A DNA stretch of 64,000 nt from Hahnella aquatica (GCA_965194505.1 OZ239144.1:1364001-1428000), one strand, 5' to 3'; shown: positions 17,930-26,405, counted from the first letter of the stretch. The notes: generated by a model from the sequence alone, not told the origin. Translations and numbers: made by a program.

Positions 17930-18846
17930 GCGGCCACAACGCGGTAGCCCGCCTTGCGCAGCAGCTCGGCAAAATCGGCCTCGGTGTACTTGTACGAATT
18001 CTCGGTGTGCAGCGTCTCGCCCGCATGGAAGACCCGGCGGCCACCGGGCCATGTCACGGTCACATCGTGCCGGGCCACCAGGTGCATCTCAATGCGTGAG
18101 GCCTTCGCATTGAAGAGCGCCTTGTGGGACCAGTCCCTGGGGTTGAAATCGGTTTGAACCGATCGATTCAGCACCCGAAGCAGGTTGAGGTTGAAGGCCG
18201 CGGTCACACCCAAAGCGTCGTCATAGGCGGCCTCTAGCTCCTCAATGGGCTTGACGAGATCGATACCGATGACCAGCGCAGTAGCCCCGTGGTCTCGGGC
18301 AAGCTCCCGCAGAAATTCGGCGGCCTGCTGGGGGTGAAAGTTCCCAATGCTAGAGCCTGGGTAGAAAAATACGCGCGGGCTCTCGCTGGGAATGAGCCCC
18401 TCCAGGCAGTTCACTGGCAGGCCCTTGGCGAAGTCCACCACCAGGCCCGACAGCACGGGCGCATCTGGCCGCCGGGAGACCACCTTCAGTGCATCGCGAA
18501 GGTAGGCCTCGGAGACATCAACCGCCAGATAGGTTTTAGGCCGAATGCTCGCAAACAGGCTTGCAGCCTTGCAGCAATCCCCGGCGCCCAGGTCGATGAA
18601 GGTGCAGTCGGCTGGCAACTGCGCGGCGATGTCGCCCTGATGAAGGGCGAAGATGTCTCGCTCATCACGCGTGGCCCGGTACTCATCGAGCAGCGTAATG
18701 GCATTGAACAAATGCGAGCCGAGGGCATCGTAAAAAAAGGCGGGCGAGACCACCGCCTGGGGCATGAGAAGGTCTTCGAGGACTTCTCGAGACCCGCCGG
18801 CTGCGCTCGGAGTCCTCAAGACAGAGATGGGTATGTCGACATTCAT
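17869..18846 (-). CDS. egtD: L-histidine N-alpha-methyltransferase EgtD
   Basis: 325-residue SAM-dependent enzyme that trimethylates histidine to hercynine, the common precursor of ergothioneine and selenoneine. The family N-terminus FYDALGSHLFNAIT is followed by the SAM motif IDLGAGDCCKA and FYPGSSIGNFHP, whose Asn169 matches the histidine-binding asparagine of characterised EgtD. HTENSYKY near residue 290 carries the glutamate and serine that hold the histidine. ATG 18846 gives the right length; ATG 18864 is possible. It converges on senA, overlapping it by 61 bases, and diverges from the PhnD-like gene by 46 bases. Confidence 0.92.
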   Translation of the reverse strand: MNVDIPISVLRTPSAAGGSREVLEDLLMPQAVVSPAFFYDALGSHLFNAITLLDEYRATRDERDIFALHQGDIAAQLPADCTFIDLGAGDCCKAASLFASIRPKTYLAVDVSEAYLRDALKVVSRRPDAPVLSGLVVDFAKGLPVNCLEGLIPSESPRVFFYPGSSIGNFHPQQAAEFLRELARDHGATALVIGIDLVKPIEELEAAYDDALGVTAAFNLNLLRVLNRSVQTDFNPRDWSHKALFNAKASRIEMHLVARHDVTVTWPGGRRVFHAGETLHTENSYKYTEADFAELLRKAGYRVVAAYRSASAGFAEFVSVPDASA

Positions 18847-18876
18847 CCCCGCAGTAAAGCACATGACTTTTCTAAA

Positions 18877-18891
18877 CCGACATAATGTCGG
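18877..18891. promoter_or_regulatory. Palindrome between egtD and the PhnD-like gene
   Basis: CCGACAT A ATGTCGG is a perfect palindrome with 7-base arms around a single base, ending one base before the ATG of the transporter gene. A second palindrome with the same CGACAT half-site, ATGTCGACAT (18833-18842), lies in the first codons of egtD. Position suggests an operator for the divergent pair, or a structure over the transporter's start. No regulator gene is adjacent. Confidence 0.4.
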
Positions 18892-18892
18892 C

Positions 18893-19765
18893 ATGAAAAA
18901 ACATTCCTTCCTCACGCAAGTCGTACTCACGTCACTCCTCGTCATGGGCCTGGTCTCTCCTGGCCGCGCCGAGCAAATGCTGAGAATCTCCAGCATTCCA
19001 GAGGAGGCCGCCACCGAGCAGGTTCGCAAGCTCAAGCCCCTGGCGGATTACCTCTCCCGGGAGACTGGCATGAAGGTCATCTTCACGCCGGTGAATGACT
19101 ACCCTGCGGCCGTCGAGGCCCTGGTGAACAAGAAGATCGATCTTGTCTGGCTCGGAGGCTCCACCTTCGTTCAGGCCAAGATTCGCTCCAAGAACACGGT
19201 GGTGCCGCTCCTCCAGCGCCAGGAGGATACCGATTTCAAATCGGTCTTCATCACCCGCGTGGGCTCTGGCATCACCAAACTCCAAGACCTCAAGGGAAAG
19301 ACCGTGAGCTTTGGCTCGCCCTCGAGCACCTCTGGCCACCTCATGCCACGCAAGTTCCTGATGGAAGTAGGCCTTGAGCCCGAGCGTGATTTTCGACGAA
19401 TCGCCTACAGCAAGGCCCACGATGCCGCCATCGCTGCAGTGGCCAGCGGGCAAGTCGATGCCGCCGCCATCGACATCACGGTCTGGCAGAAGTTTGTCTC
19501 AGAGCAGCTCGTGGACACCACCAAGGTGGCTGTCTTTCACACCACCCCTGGTTTCTACAACTACAACTGGACTGTCCACCAGGATATGCCCAAGGCACTT
19601 CAAGAGAAGATCGTGTCGGCCTTTCTCAAGCTGAGCCCGTCCACCCCAGAGGGCCAAGAGATCCTAAAGCTCAATCGGGCCACACGCTACATCCGCACCG
19701 AGGCCAAGAACTACGACGGCATCGAGGCGGCGGCCCGCGCAGCCGGCCTGCTCGCGACGCCCTAG
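18893..19765 (+). CDS. PhnD-family periplasmic binding protein, probable selenium oxyanion uptake
   Basis: 290-residue secreted binding protein. Signal peptide is residues 1-26 or so (SPGRA cleavage). The mature protein begins LRISSIPEEAATEQVRKLKPLADYL and contains NDYPAAVEALVNKKIDLVWLGG and LKGKTVSFGSPSSTSGHLMPRKFL, clear PhnD-family segments (phosphonate, phosphite, phosphate). Members next to selenium genes have been annotated elsewhere as putative selenate binding proteins; that is recalled, not searched. No phosphonate catabolism gene is nearby. The selenoneine genes next door make selenium the favoured substrate by inference. Confidence 0.78.
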   Translation: MKKHSFLTQVVLTSLLVMGLVSPGRAEQMLRISSIPEEAATEQVRKLKPLADYLSRETGMKVIFTPVNDYPAAVEALVNKKIDLVWLGGSTFVQAKIRSKNTVVPLLQRQEDTDFKSVFITRVGSGITKLQDLKGKTVSFGSPSSTSGHLMPRKFLMEVGLEPERDFRRIAYSKAHDAAIAAVASGQVDAAAIDITVWQKFVSEQLVDTTKVAVFHTTPGFYNYNWTVHQDMPKALQEKIVSAFLKLSPSTPEGQEILKLNRATRYIRTEAKNYDGIEAAARAAGLLATP

Positions 19766-19766
19766 C

Positions 19767-20600
19767 ATGCTGGGGCTTCAAGATTGCAGCCACCATCACC
19801 CGGGGGCTGCTGCAGGCCGTTGGGCCCTTCGCGATGTCTCGTTGCAGATTGCACCGGGTGAGCAGGTGGCCATCATTGGCCCCTCTGGTGCAGGCAAGAC
19901 CAGCCTCATTCATGTGCTCGCCCTGGCCATGCGGCCTACGCAGGGACAATTTGAGTTCCAGGGCCAGGCGGCCTGGGCCCTGGGCGCGCGGCAGCGGCAC
20001 CGGCTTCGCGCATCGCTCCTGCTGGTGCCTCAGGTGCCACCCTTGCCACCCCGGCAGCGGGTGGTCACGAGCCTGATGGCCGCCCGGCTCTCTCAGATGA
20101 GCCTGCTGCGCAGCCTCGTCTCGCTGGTGTACCCGGCCGATATTCCAGCTGCCCACCAGGCACTCTGCGCCTTCGACATCGAGGACAAACTGTTTGAACG
20201 GGTGGACCGCCTCTCGGGCGGAGAGCGCCAACGCGTGGGCCTTGCCCGCTGCCTGATGACCAAGGCTCGCACCTGGCTACTGGACGAGCCCCTGTCCGCC
20301 CTGGATCCGATTCGAGCGAAATCCTGCCTCGAGGTCGTCTGCTCAGAGGCCGCACGCACCCAGGCCACTCTGGTGGTCAGCCTCCACCAGGTGGAACTGG
20401 CCCTGGCCCATTTCCCAAGAATCATTGGCCTTCGGGATGGCCGCATCCTCTTTGACATTCAACGCAGCAAGCTTCTGCCCGACCAGGTGAGCGCCCTTTA
20501 TTCCGGCGATGCAGACCACGGCATGGCACCCACCGCCGCGGCCCCCATGGACGACCCGTGGTCGATCCGGCCATCCGTGCCACTGACCGGCTGCCGATGA
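19767..20600 (+). CDS. PhnC-type ABC transporter ATPase
   Basis: 277-residue ATPase. Walker A is GPSGAGKTSL, the signature is LSGGERQRVGLARCL, Walker B is TWLLDEPLSALDP, and the switch is VVSLHQVELA. The VSLHQV form and the LLxxDE pattern match phosphonate-type (PhnC) ATPases. It starts 1 base after the binding protein stop and overlaps the first permease by 4 bases. A polar tail of about 30 residues follows the core. Confidence 0.88.
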   Translation: MLGLQDCSHHHPGAAAGRWALRDVSLQIAPGEQVAIIGPSGAGKTSLIHVLALAMRPTQGQFEFQGQAAWALGARQRHRLRASLLLVPQVPPLPPRQRVVTSLMAARLSQMSLLRSLVSLVYPADIPAAHQALCAFDIEDKLFERVDRLSGGERQRVGLARCLMTKARTWLLDEPLSALDPIRAKSCLEVVCSEAARTQATLVVSLHQVELALAHFPRIIGLRDGRILFDIQRSKLLPDQVSALYSGDADHGMAPTAAAPMDDPWSIRPSVPLTGCR

Positions 20601-21430
20601 CGCTTGGCCCCATGCATCATCGCGATCCGGCCTGGACATCGCGCTGGCTGGCCGCATCCATTGGCCTCATGCTGCTCTGGCCACTCCTGCTCATCACCGA
20701 GTTCCAGCCCGCACGACTCTTGTCACCGGCCTCGCTCGCGGAGATGGGCCGCTTCCTTCAGAGCTTTCTGCCGCCGCGTGTGGATGCAGAGTTCTTGGCC
20801 CTGTTGGCAGGTTCTGCGTGGAAGACCGTGGCCATGGCCACTGCGGGCCTGGCCTTGGCACTCGTGGTGGCCATTCCCATGGCAATTCTGACCACCGAGC
20901 GCCTCTCGATCGGCGCCACCGAGGGGCGCATGCATCCACTGGCCAAGGCTGCACGCCAACTGCTCCGAGGCATCATGGCCATTCTGCGTTCCGTGCCCGA
21001 ACTGGTCTGGGCCCTCATGTTCGTAAGGGTTGTGGGCCTGGGGCCGACCGCAGGGGTGCTGGCCATTGCCATCACCTACAGCGGGATGCTCGGAAAGGTC
21101 TATGCAGAGATTCTCGAGAGCGGCCCGCCCGAGGCCTGCCGTAGCCTCATTCAGTCAGGGGCCGGTCGGCTCCAAGCATTGACCTATGGGCTGATTCCCC
21201 AGAACGCGACGGAACTCATTTCTTACACGGTCTACCGATGGGAGTGCGCGATTCGTTCATCGGTGGTGCTCGGCTTCGTGGGCGCAGGGGGGCTCGGCCA
21301 GGAGCTCGAGCAGTCGATGGCCATGTTTGCTGGTGGGGAAGTGGCCTCGATCCTGCTCGTCTTCATCGGCCTGGTGGCCCTGGCAGACCTGCTCAGCCGC
21401 CTGCTTCGGCGGCCACTGGACGCACCATGA
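20597..21430 (+). CDS. PhnE-type ABC transporter permease, first copy
   Basis: 277-residue inner-membrane permease with about six hydrophobic segments. The EAA-type loop region reads SLIQSGAGRLQALTYGLIPQN, followed by YTVYRWECAIRSSVVLGFVGAGGLGQEL, which is typical of PhnE. ATG 20597 overlaps the ATPase stop. It pairs with a second PhnE-like permease directly downstream, so the channel is probably a heterodimer. Confidence 0.88.
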   Translation: MTLGPMHHRDPAWTSRWLAASIGLMLLWPLLLITEFQPARLLSPASLAEMGRFLQSFLPPRVDAEFLALLAGSAWKTVAMATAGLALALVVAIPMAILTTERLSIGATEGRMHPLAKAARQLLRGIMAILRSVPELVWALMFVRVVGLGPTAGVLAIAITYSGMLGKVYAEILESGPPEACRSLIQSGAGRLQALTYGLIPQNATELISYTVYRWECAIRSSVVLGFVGAGGLGQELEQSMAMFAGGEVASILLVFIGLVALADLLSRLLRRPLDAP

Positions 21431-22212
21431 AAGACCCTGCGGCCAACCAGCCCTACCGGCTCTCGCCCGAGCTGCGACGGGGCCGTTGCTGGGGATGCTG
21501 GCTGCTGGCCGGCATTCTCGTGATGCTGGCCGCCAGCGTGGCCAGCCTGGAGTTGCAGCTCACCGCCATCTTCTGGCCCGAGAACCTGGCGCGGCTTGGC
21601 GCCTTCTGGAGCGAACTCTTCCCGCCCAATCTGTCGCCCGACTTCCTCGAACGCGTGGGCCTGGCCAGCCTCGAGACGCTGGCCATGTCTGCCCTGGGCA
21701 CACTGCTGGCCATGCTCATGGGCCTGCTCCTGGCGGTCTTGCGGCACCCCATCACCGGCCTGCTGCTCAATGTCTTGCGGGCCATTCCGGAACTCGTCTG
21801 GGCGGCCCTGCTGCTCATTTCTGCAGGCCTTGGCCCCTTTGCGGGCACCCTGGCCCTGGCCATCCACACCACGGGCGTGCTGGGCCGCCTGTTTGCCGAG
21901 GCCCTCGAGAATGCACCCGCACACCCAGGTGAGACCCTGGCCCGGTTGGGCGCCTCACGGGCGCAGGTCTTCTTCTATGCCACCCTGCCGCAGGCCATGC
22001 CGCAGCTGCTGGCCTACAGCCTCTACCGTTGGGAGAACAACATTCGGGCCGCCACGGTGCTCGGGGTCGTGGGTGCAGGCGGCCTGGGCCAGATGCTCAT
22101 GATTCACCTCAGCCTGTTTCAGATGAACAGCATGGCCACGGTGCTGTTGGCCATGCTCGTGCTGGTGCTGGCCGTGGACCAGCTGAGCGCCTGGCTGCGG
22201 CAGCGTCTCTAA
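21427..22212 (+). CDS. PhnE-type ABC transporter permease, second copy
   Basis: 261-residue permease, paralogous to the preceding gene. The loop TLARLGASRAQVFFYATLPQAMPQLLAYSLYRWENNIRAATVLGVVGAGGLGQ aligns with it (given here by landmarks only: RLGASRAQ, YSLYRWE, VGAGGLGQ). The ATG overlaps the previous stop (ATGA). Its own stop overlaps the ferredoxin-NADP reductase stop by 4 bases on the other strand, so transcription ends here. Confidence 0.88.
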   Translation: MKDPAANQPYRLSPELRRGRCWGCWLLAGILVMLAASVASLELQLTAIFWPENLARLGAFWSELFPPNLSPDFLERVGLASLETLAMSALGTLLAMLMGLLLAVLRHPITGLLLNVLRAIPELVWAALLLISAGLGPFAGTLALAIHTTGVLGRLFAEALENAPAHPGETLARLGASRAQVFFYATLPQAMPQLLAYSLYRWENNIRAATVLGVVGAGGLGQMLMIHLSLFQMNSMATVLLAMLVLVLAVDQLSAWLRQRL

Positions 22213-22985
22213 CGCTCCACGAAGGCCCGCTCAATCACGTAGTCGCCCGGCTGGCCAAGGCCCGGCGAGACCGCAAAGCCCTGGGCATCGAGCATCTCGG
22301 CGGTTTCCTTGAGCATGGACGGGCTGCCACAAATCATGCCGCGGTCGAGGCCGGGATCGAGCAGCGGCAGGCCAATGTCTTCGAAGAGCTTTCCCGAGGC
22401 CATGGCGGTCGTGAGGCGTCCCGTGTGGGAAAAGGCCTCTCGGGTCACCGTGGGGTAATAGATGAGCTGGTTGGTCACCATCTCGCCCAAGAACTCATGC
22501 TGAGGCAGTTCCTTGGTGATGTACTCGCCATAGGCCAGTTCACTCACCAGTCGCACGCCATGAATGAGCACCACCTTCTCGAACCGCTCGTAGGTGTCTG
22601 GGTCTCGGATGATGCTCATGAAGGGGGCCAGCCCGGTGCCAGTGGAGAACAAATAGAGGTGCCGGCCAGGCTTGAGGTCGTCGATGACCAGCGTGCCGGT
22701 GGCCTTGTCGCCTATGAGGATGGGGTCTCCCACTTGAATGTGCTGAAGCCGTGACGTGAGGGGACCATCTGGCACCTTGATCGACAAGAACTCGAGGTGC
22801 TCCTCGTAATTGGGGCTCACCACGCTGTAGGCCCTGGCCAGAGGACGCCCCTCCACCTCGAGCCCAATCATGACGAAATGCCCGTTCCGAAACCGGAAGG
22901 CCTGGTCTCGGCTGGTGGTAAACGAGAACAAGGTCTCGTTCCAGTGGGTCACGCTCGTGACGGTCTCGGTGCGGTAAGTGGCCAT
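22209..22985 (-). CDS. fpr: Ferredoxin--NADP reductase
   Basis: 258-residue FAD enzyme exchanging electrons between NADPH and ferredoxin or flavodoxin. The FAD motif RAYSVVSPNYE, the NADP-binding STGTGLAPFMSIIRD and GSPSMLKETAEML are intact, and the C-terminus (YVIERAFVER) matches bacterial Fpr. It is transcribed toward the transporter operon, with a 4-base convergent overlap. It could supply electrons for sulfur or selenium oxyanion reduction, but that is speculation. Confidence 0.93.
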   Translation of the reverse strand: MATYRTETVTSVTHWNETLFSFTTSRDQAFRFRNGHFVMIGLEVEGRPLARAYSVVSPNYEEHLEFLSIKVPDGPLTSRLQHIQVGDPILIGDKATGTLVIDDLKPGRHLYLFSTGTGLAPFMSIIRDPDTYERFEKVVLIHGVRLVSELAYGEYITKELPQHEFLGEMVTNQLIYYPTVTREAFSHTGRLTTAMASGKLFEDIGLPLLDPGLDRGMICGSPSMLKETAEMLDAQGFAVSPGLGQPGDYVIERAFVER

Positions 22986-22997
22986 GGGTGGGTCTTT

Positions 22998-23636
22998 TTA
23001 ATCTCGAACAAAAGGGTTGTGAAGGCGCTCTTCACCAAAGGTGCTCATCGGGCCATGGCCCGGCACAAAGGCAATGTCGTCGCCCAGCGGGAAGAGCCGT
23101 GACTTGATGGCCTCGATGAGGTCGGCATGATTGCCACGGGGGAAATCGGTTCGGCCAATCGAGCCCGCGAACAAGACATCTCCCACAAAGGCCAGGCGCT
23201 CTCCAAGGTGAAAGAAGACCACGTGACCGGGCGTGTGACCAGGGCAATGAATGACTTCCAAGGCCTGCTCACCGACCATCACGGTGTCGCCGTCCTCCAG
23301 CCAACGATCGGGCGTGAAGGCCTCCAGGGGCGGGAAGCCAAACATCTTCCCTTGGGCGGGGAGCTGCGAGATCCAGAAATCGTCGTCTCGATGGGGGCCC
23401 TCGATGGGCACCCCCAGACGTCTGGCCAGCATGGCGGCCTCTCCGCAGTGGTCGATGTGGCCGTGGGTGAGGAGAATTTTTTCAACGACCACCCCGGCCT
23501 CGGCGGCGACGGCCTCCAGGTGATCAATGTCGCCACCCGGGTCAATGAATGCCGCGCGGCGCGTCTTGGGACAGGTGATCAGCGAGCAGTTCTGCGAAAA
23601 GGCCGTGACCGGCAAAATCTCAAATTCCATGCCCAC
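22998..23636 (-). CDS. Metallo-beta-lactamase fold hydrolase (YcbL/glyoxalase II-like)
   Basis: 212-residue MBL-fold protein. The metal motif LLTHGHIDHCGEA is complete, followed by HCPGHTPGHVVFF, FVGDVLFAGSIGRTDFP and FVPGHGPMSTFGEER. The short length without the C-terminal domain of true GloB matches the YcbL group of hydroxyacylglutathione hydrolases. It lies 12 bases upstream of fpr on the same strand, so the two are probably co-transcribed. Confidence 0.87.
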   Translation of the reverse strand: MGMEFEILPVTAFSQNCSLITCPKTRRAAFIDPGGDIDHLEAVAAEAGVVVEKILLTHGHIDHCGEAAMLARRLGVPIEGPHRDDDFWISQLPAQGKMFGFPPLEAFTPDRWLEDGDTVMVGEQALEVIHCPGHTPGHVVFFHLGERLAFVGDVLFAGSIGRTDFPRGNHADLIEAIKSRLFPLGDDIAFVPGHGPMSTFGEERLHNPFVRD

Positions 23637-23674
23637 ATTATCTCCGAGGCAGCAGCCTCAACACCCTGGGGTAT

Positions 23675-24052
23675 CTAGCTCAGTTGCAGGGCGTGGTATT
23701 CGAGGTCGGCCAAGGCGAGCAGTTCGAGGGCCTTCTCGTGGGTGGCCTCCAACACCACCGGCGGGGCCACCCCCGCATCGGCCGCTTCTCGCCAACGGCC
23801 AGCACAGACGCACCAGCGATCGCCGGGCTTGAGACCAGGAAATCGAAACTCTGGCCGCGGGGTGGAGAGGTCATTGCCCCGCTCCGCGGAGAAGACCAAG
23901 AAGGGCTCGGTCATCACGGCACAGACGGTGTGCCGACCAAAATCCTCTGCACTGGTATTGCAGCAGCCATCCCGATAAAAGCCGGTGACGGGGTCGAGAC
24001 CACAGGGCTGCAATTCCCCGCCGAGGACATTCTTTGGATTTTCGTTGGACAT
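23675..24052 (-). CDS. DUF2237 family protein
   Basis: 125-residue cytoplasmic protein matching the DUF2237 family: NVLGGELQPCGLDPVTGFYRDGCCNT at the N-terminus (landmarks LQPCG and DGCCNT), then PGLKPGDRWCVCAGRWREA. Conserved cysteines and the GDRWC motif are intact; ATHEKAL near the end is also typical. Function is not established for the family. It diverges from pdxH by 15 bases and precedes the MBL hydrolase on the same strand. Confidence 0.85.
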   Translation of the reverse strand: MSNENPKNVLGGELQPCGLDPVTGFYRDGCCNTSAEDFGRHTVCAVMTEPFLVFSAERGNDLSTPRPEFRFPGLKPGDRWCVCAGRWREAADAGVAPPVVLEATHEKALELLALADLEYHALQLS

Positions 24053-24067
24053 GCGTAAAGTTTACCC

Positions 24068-24712
24068 ATGAGCACAGACATCACCAAGATTCGAAGCGAC
24101 TACGCCCTGGCCAGCCTGGATGTCGATGACATCGCAGACAACCCACTGGACCAACTTCAGACCTGGCTGCAGGCGGCCATCACCTCTCAAATCCAAGAGC
24201 CCAACGCCATGACCTTGTCCACCGTTGCATCCAGCGGCAGGCCATCGGCTCGAATTGTCTTGGCACGCGGGGTCGACGCCCAGGGTGTGACCTTCTTCAC
24301 CAACTACCGCTCACAAAAAGGCCTCGCACTGCTGGCCAACCCCTGGGCGAGCCTCACCTTCTATTGGGCAGCGCTGGAGCGACAGGTTCGAATCGAAGGG
24401 CGGGTCGAGAAATTGGCAGCGGCCGATTCAGACGCCTATTACAAGGAGCGCCCGGTGGGCAGCAAGCTCGGAGCCTGGGCCTCCCCGCAGAGTCAGGTCA
24501 TTCCAAACCGTCAATGGCTCGAAACCCAGCACGAGGCAATGAAGGCTCAGTTTGGTGACAGCCCTCCTCGACCAGCCGACTGGGGCGGCTATCGGCTGCA
24601 GCCAGACCGCGCTGAGTTTTGGCAGGGCCGGCGCTCTCGGCTGCACGACCGTCTCGAATACCGTTGGAGTCAGCTGGATGAGCGCTGGCTGGTGTCGCGC
24701 CTGGCACCCTGA
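24068..24712 (+). CDS. pdxH: Pyridoxamine 5'-phosphate oxidase
   Basis: 214-residue FMN enzyme forming pyridoxal 5'-phosphate from the pyridoxine or pyridoxamine phosphates. Landmarks are AMTLSTVASSGRPSARIVLARGVD, FFTNYRSQKG, ERQVRIEGRVEKL, and a C-terminal WQGRRSRLHDR with the PLP-contacting arginine and histidine. Length is standard. It converges on msrA, 15 bases away. Confidence 0.96.
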   Translation: MSTDITKIRSDYALASLDVDDIADNPLDQLQTWLQAAITSQIQEPNAMTLSTVASSGRPSARIVLARGVDAQGVTFFTNYRSQKGLALLANPWASLTFYWAALERQVRIEGRVEKLAAADSDAYYKERPVGSKLGAWASPQSQVIPNRQWLETQHEAMKAQFGDSPPRPADWGGYRLQPDRAEFWQGRRSRLHDRLEYRWSQLDERWLVSRLAP

Positions 24713-24727
24713 TCCCTGGGGCGTGCG

Positions 24728-25303
24728 CTACGGAGCGTTGCGCATGAGCGTCGGGCGCTCCCGTTCGGCCTTGATCACCTTGGGGGCCACCACAAAGGCG
24801 CAGTAACCCTGGTTCGGGTGCATCTGAAAGTAGTTCTGGTGATGGTCCTCGGCCGGGAAAAACCGATGGGCCAGAGAACCATGGCCCTGCCAGTCGGCCT
24901 CTGAAATGGTCACGATCTCCGTGACCACCGGATCGGCCGACGGATGTGCCTGGGCATAGGTCTGACAGGCCAGGGCCGCAGCGGCCGCCTGATCCGACCC
25001 CACCGCAAAGATGATCGACCGGTACTGGGGGCCCACGTCGTTGCCCTGTTGATTGGGCGTGGTGGGGTCGTGGATCAGAAAAAAGAGATCGAGGATGGCT
25101 TCGTAGCTGGTTTCGGTGGGGTCGAAGGCCACCTGCACCACCTCGGCATGGCCTGTGCGGCCACCACACACGGCCTCATAAGAAGGCCGATCCACCTGGC
25201 CACCCATGTAGCCCGAGGTCACCGAGCGAACCCCTTTGGCCCGTTGAAAGACCGCCTCCAAACACCAGAAGCAGCCACCACCCAAGAACGCGTTTTGCAC
25301 CAT
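24728..25303 (-). CDS. msrA: Peptide methionine sulfoxide reductase MsrA
   Basis: 191-residue reductase of methionine-S-sulfoxide. The catalytic GGGCFWCLEAVFQRAKGV is at the N-terminus, with SGYMGG, Y(E/D)AV-C-G-RTGHAEVV and the HDPTTPNQQGNDVGPQYRS segment all matching MsrA. It initiates at an ATG at 25303. Divergent from the rhodanese gene across 88 bases. Confidence 0.96.
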   Translation of the reverse strand: MVQNAFLGGGCFWCLEAVFQRAKGVRSVTSGYMGGQVDRPSYEAVCGGRTGHAEVVQVAFDPTETSYEAILDLFFLIHDPTTPNQQGNDVGPQYRSIIFAVGSDQAAAAALACQTYAQAHPSADPVVTEIVTISEADWQGHGSLAHRFFPAEDHHQNYFQMHPNQGYCAFVVAPKVIKAERERPTLMRNAP

Positions 25304-25391
25304 GTGGGGATCCTATTCCATTGCGGCCGGTTCATAACCTTATGGCCAGAAGTCGAAAGCCTGCGGCGCGCAACGCGCTAAAGTGTCGGCC

Positions 25392-26405
25392 ATGAACAAT
25401 CTCCATTCCCCCATTCGTCGCGGTCTTTTCGGGCTAATTGGCCTGCTCAGCATGGCCGTGGCCCTCACCAGCACCGCCCTGGAGGCCAAAACCCTGCCAG
25501 GTCCGGTGGTCTCCGTCCAACAACTACAAGGCCTTCTGCAGGCCAAGCGCGTCGTCGTGCTCGACACGCGAGAGTTGCTCCAGACTGATCAAAAGACGCC
25601 GAACTTCACGGCCGGACACATCCCAGGTGCCCTGCCGCTGCCCTACTCCAGCTTCCGAGGCCCCAAGGAGGCCCCCGGCGCAGTGCTTCCCATGGCGCAG
25701 CTCGAGGCGCTCTTGTCTCCTCTGGGGATCGGGCCCTCCGATGCCTTGGTGCTGGCCGGCTCCGGTTCGGATGCCACCGAGTTTGGCGGTGTGGCCCGCA
25801 TCTACTGGACGCTGAAGGCCGCAGGCTTCAAAGACCTGGCCGTGCTCGATGGTGGACTCGGGGCCTGGATGACGGCCAAACTCCCCCTGGAGACCGGCGA
25901 GGCGAAGAAGCGGCGCCCCCAGGCCTTGGCAGGCAGCCTGCGCTACAACGAGCAACTGCTGGTGTCCACAGCCCAGGCACAGAAACTTGCCGCACAGCCC
26001 GCGGGCCAGCGGCCTGTCTTTGTCGATGCACGGCCAGAAGACTTCTTCCTGGGCCAGATGCGCCACGCCTCGGCCGCCCGATGGGGCACGATCGCGCAGG
26101 CCAAATGGCTCGACTCCGAGGAATGGTTCGTGCCCAACACGGGTCGGCTCCTCACCAAAGAGAAGCTCTTGGCCGTGGCCAAGCGCGAGGGTCTCCTGCA
26201 GCAGCCCACCGTGCAGTTTTGCAACACGGGCCATTGGGCTGCCACCAACTGGTTTGTCCTCTCAGAGGTGCTCGGCCAAGCTAACACGCTCATGTATGCC
26301 GAGTCGGTGGTGGGCTGGAGCCAGGCCGGACTGCCGATGGACAACGAGCCCAGCCGCGCCACGGCGCTGCTGTGGCAAGCCAAAGGAACCGGCATTCAAC
26401 GCTAG
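25392..26405 (+). CDS. Secreted two-domain rhodanese (sulfurtransferase)
   Basis: 337-residue exported protein: signal peptide to about residue 32 (ALEA), then two rhodanese-like domains. The first has LDTREL and GHIPGALPLPYSSF but no cysteine in its active loop (GSGSDATEF near residue 124). The second has VDARPEDFFLG and an active loop QFCNTGHWA with Cys277. It therefore resembles thiosulfate sulfurtransferases with one inactive and one active domain, acting in the periplasm. It is 6 bases upstream of a YeeE-type membrane transporter, which suggests that it handles the sulfur or selenium species transported. The ATG at 25392 is preferred over an in-frame GTG at 25383. Confidence 0.85.
   Translation: MNNLHSPIRRGLFGLIGLLSMAVALTSTALEAKTLPGPVVSVQQLQGLLQAKRVVVLDTRELLQTDQKTPNFTAGHIPGALPLPYSSFRGPKEAPGAVLPMAQLEALLSPLGIGPSDALVLAGSGSDATEFGGVARIYWTLKAAGFKDLAVLDGGLGAWMTAKLPLETGEAKKRRPQALAGSLRYNEQLLVSTAQAQKLAAQPAGQRPVFVDARPEDFFLGQMRHASAARWGTIAQAKWLDSEEWFVPNTGRLLTKEKLLAVAKREGLLQQPTVQFCNTGHWAATNWFVLSEVLGQANTLMYAESVVGWSQAGLPMDNEPSRATALLWQAKGTGIQR

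Noticed and set aside
14483..18846. Classical ergothioneine cluster
   Set aside because: egtD and an EgtB homolog are present, but SelD and a glycosyltransferase replace the expected egtA, egtC and egtE, so the selenium version fits better.
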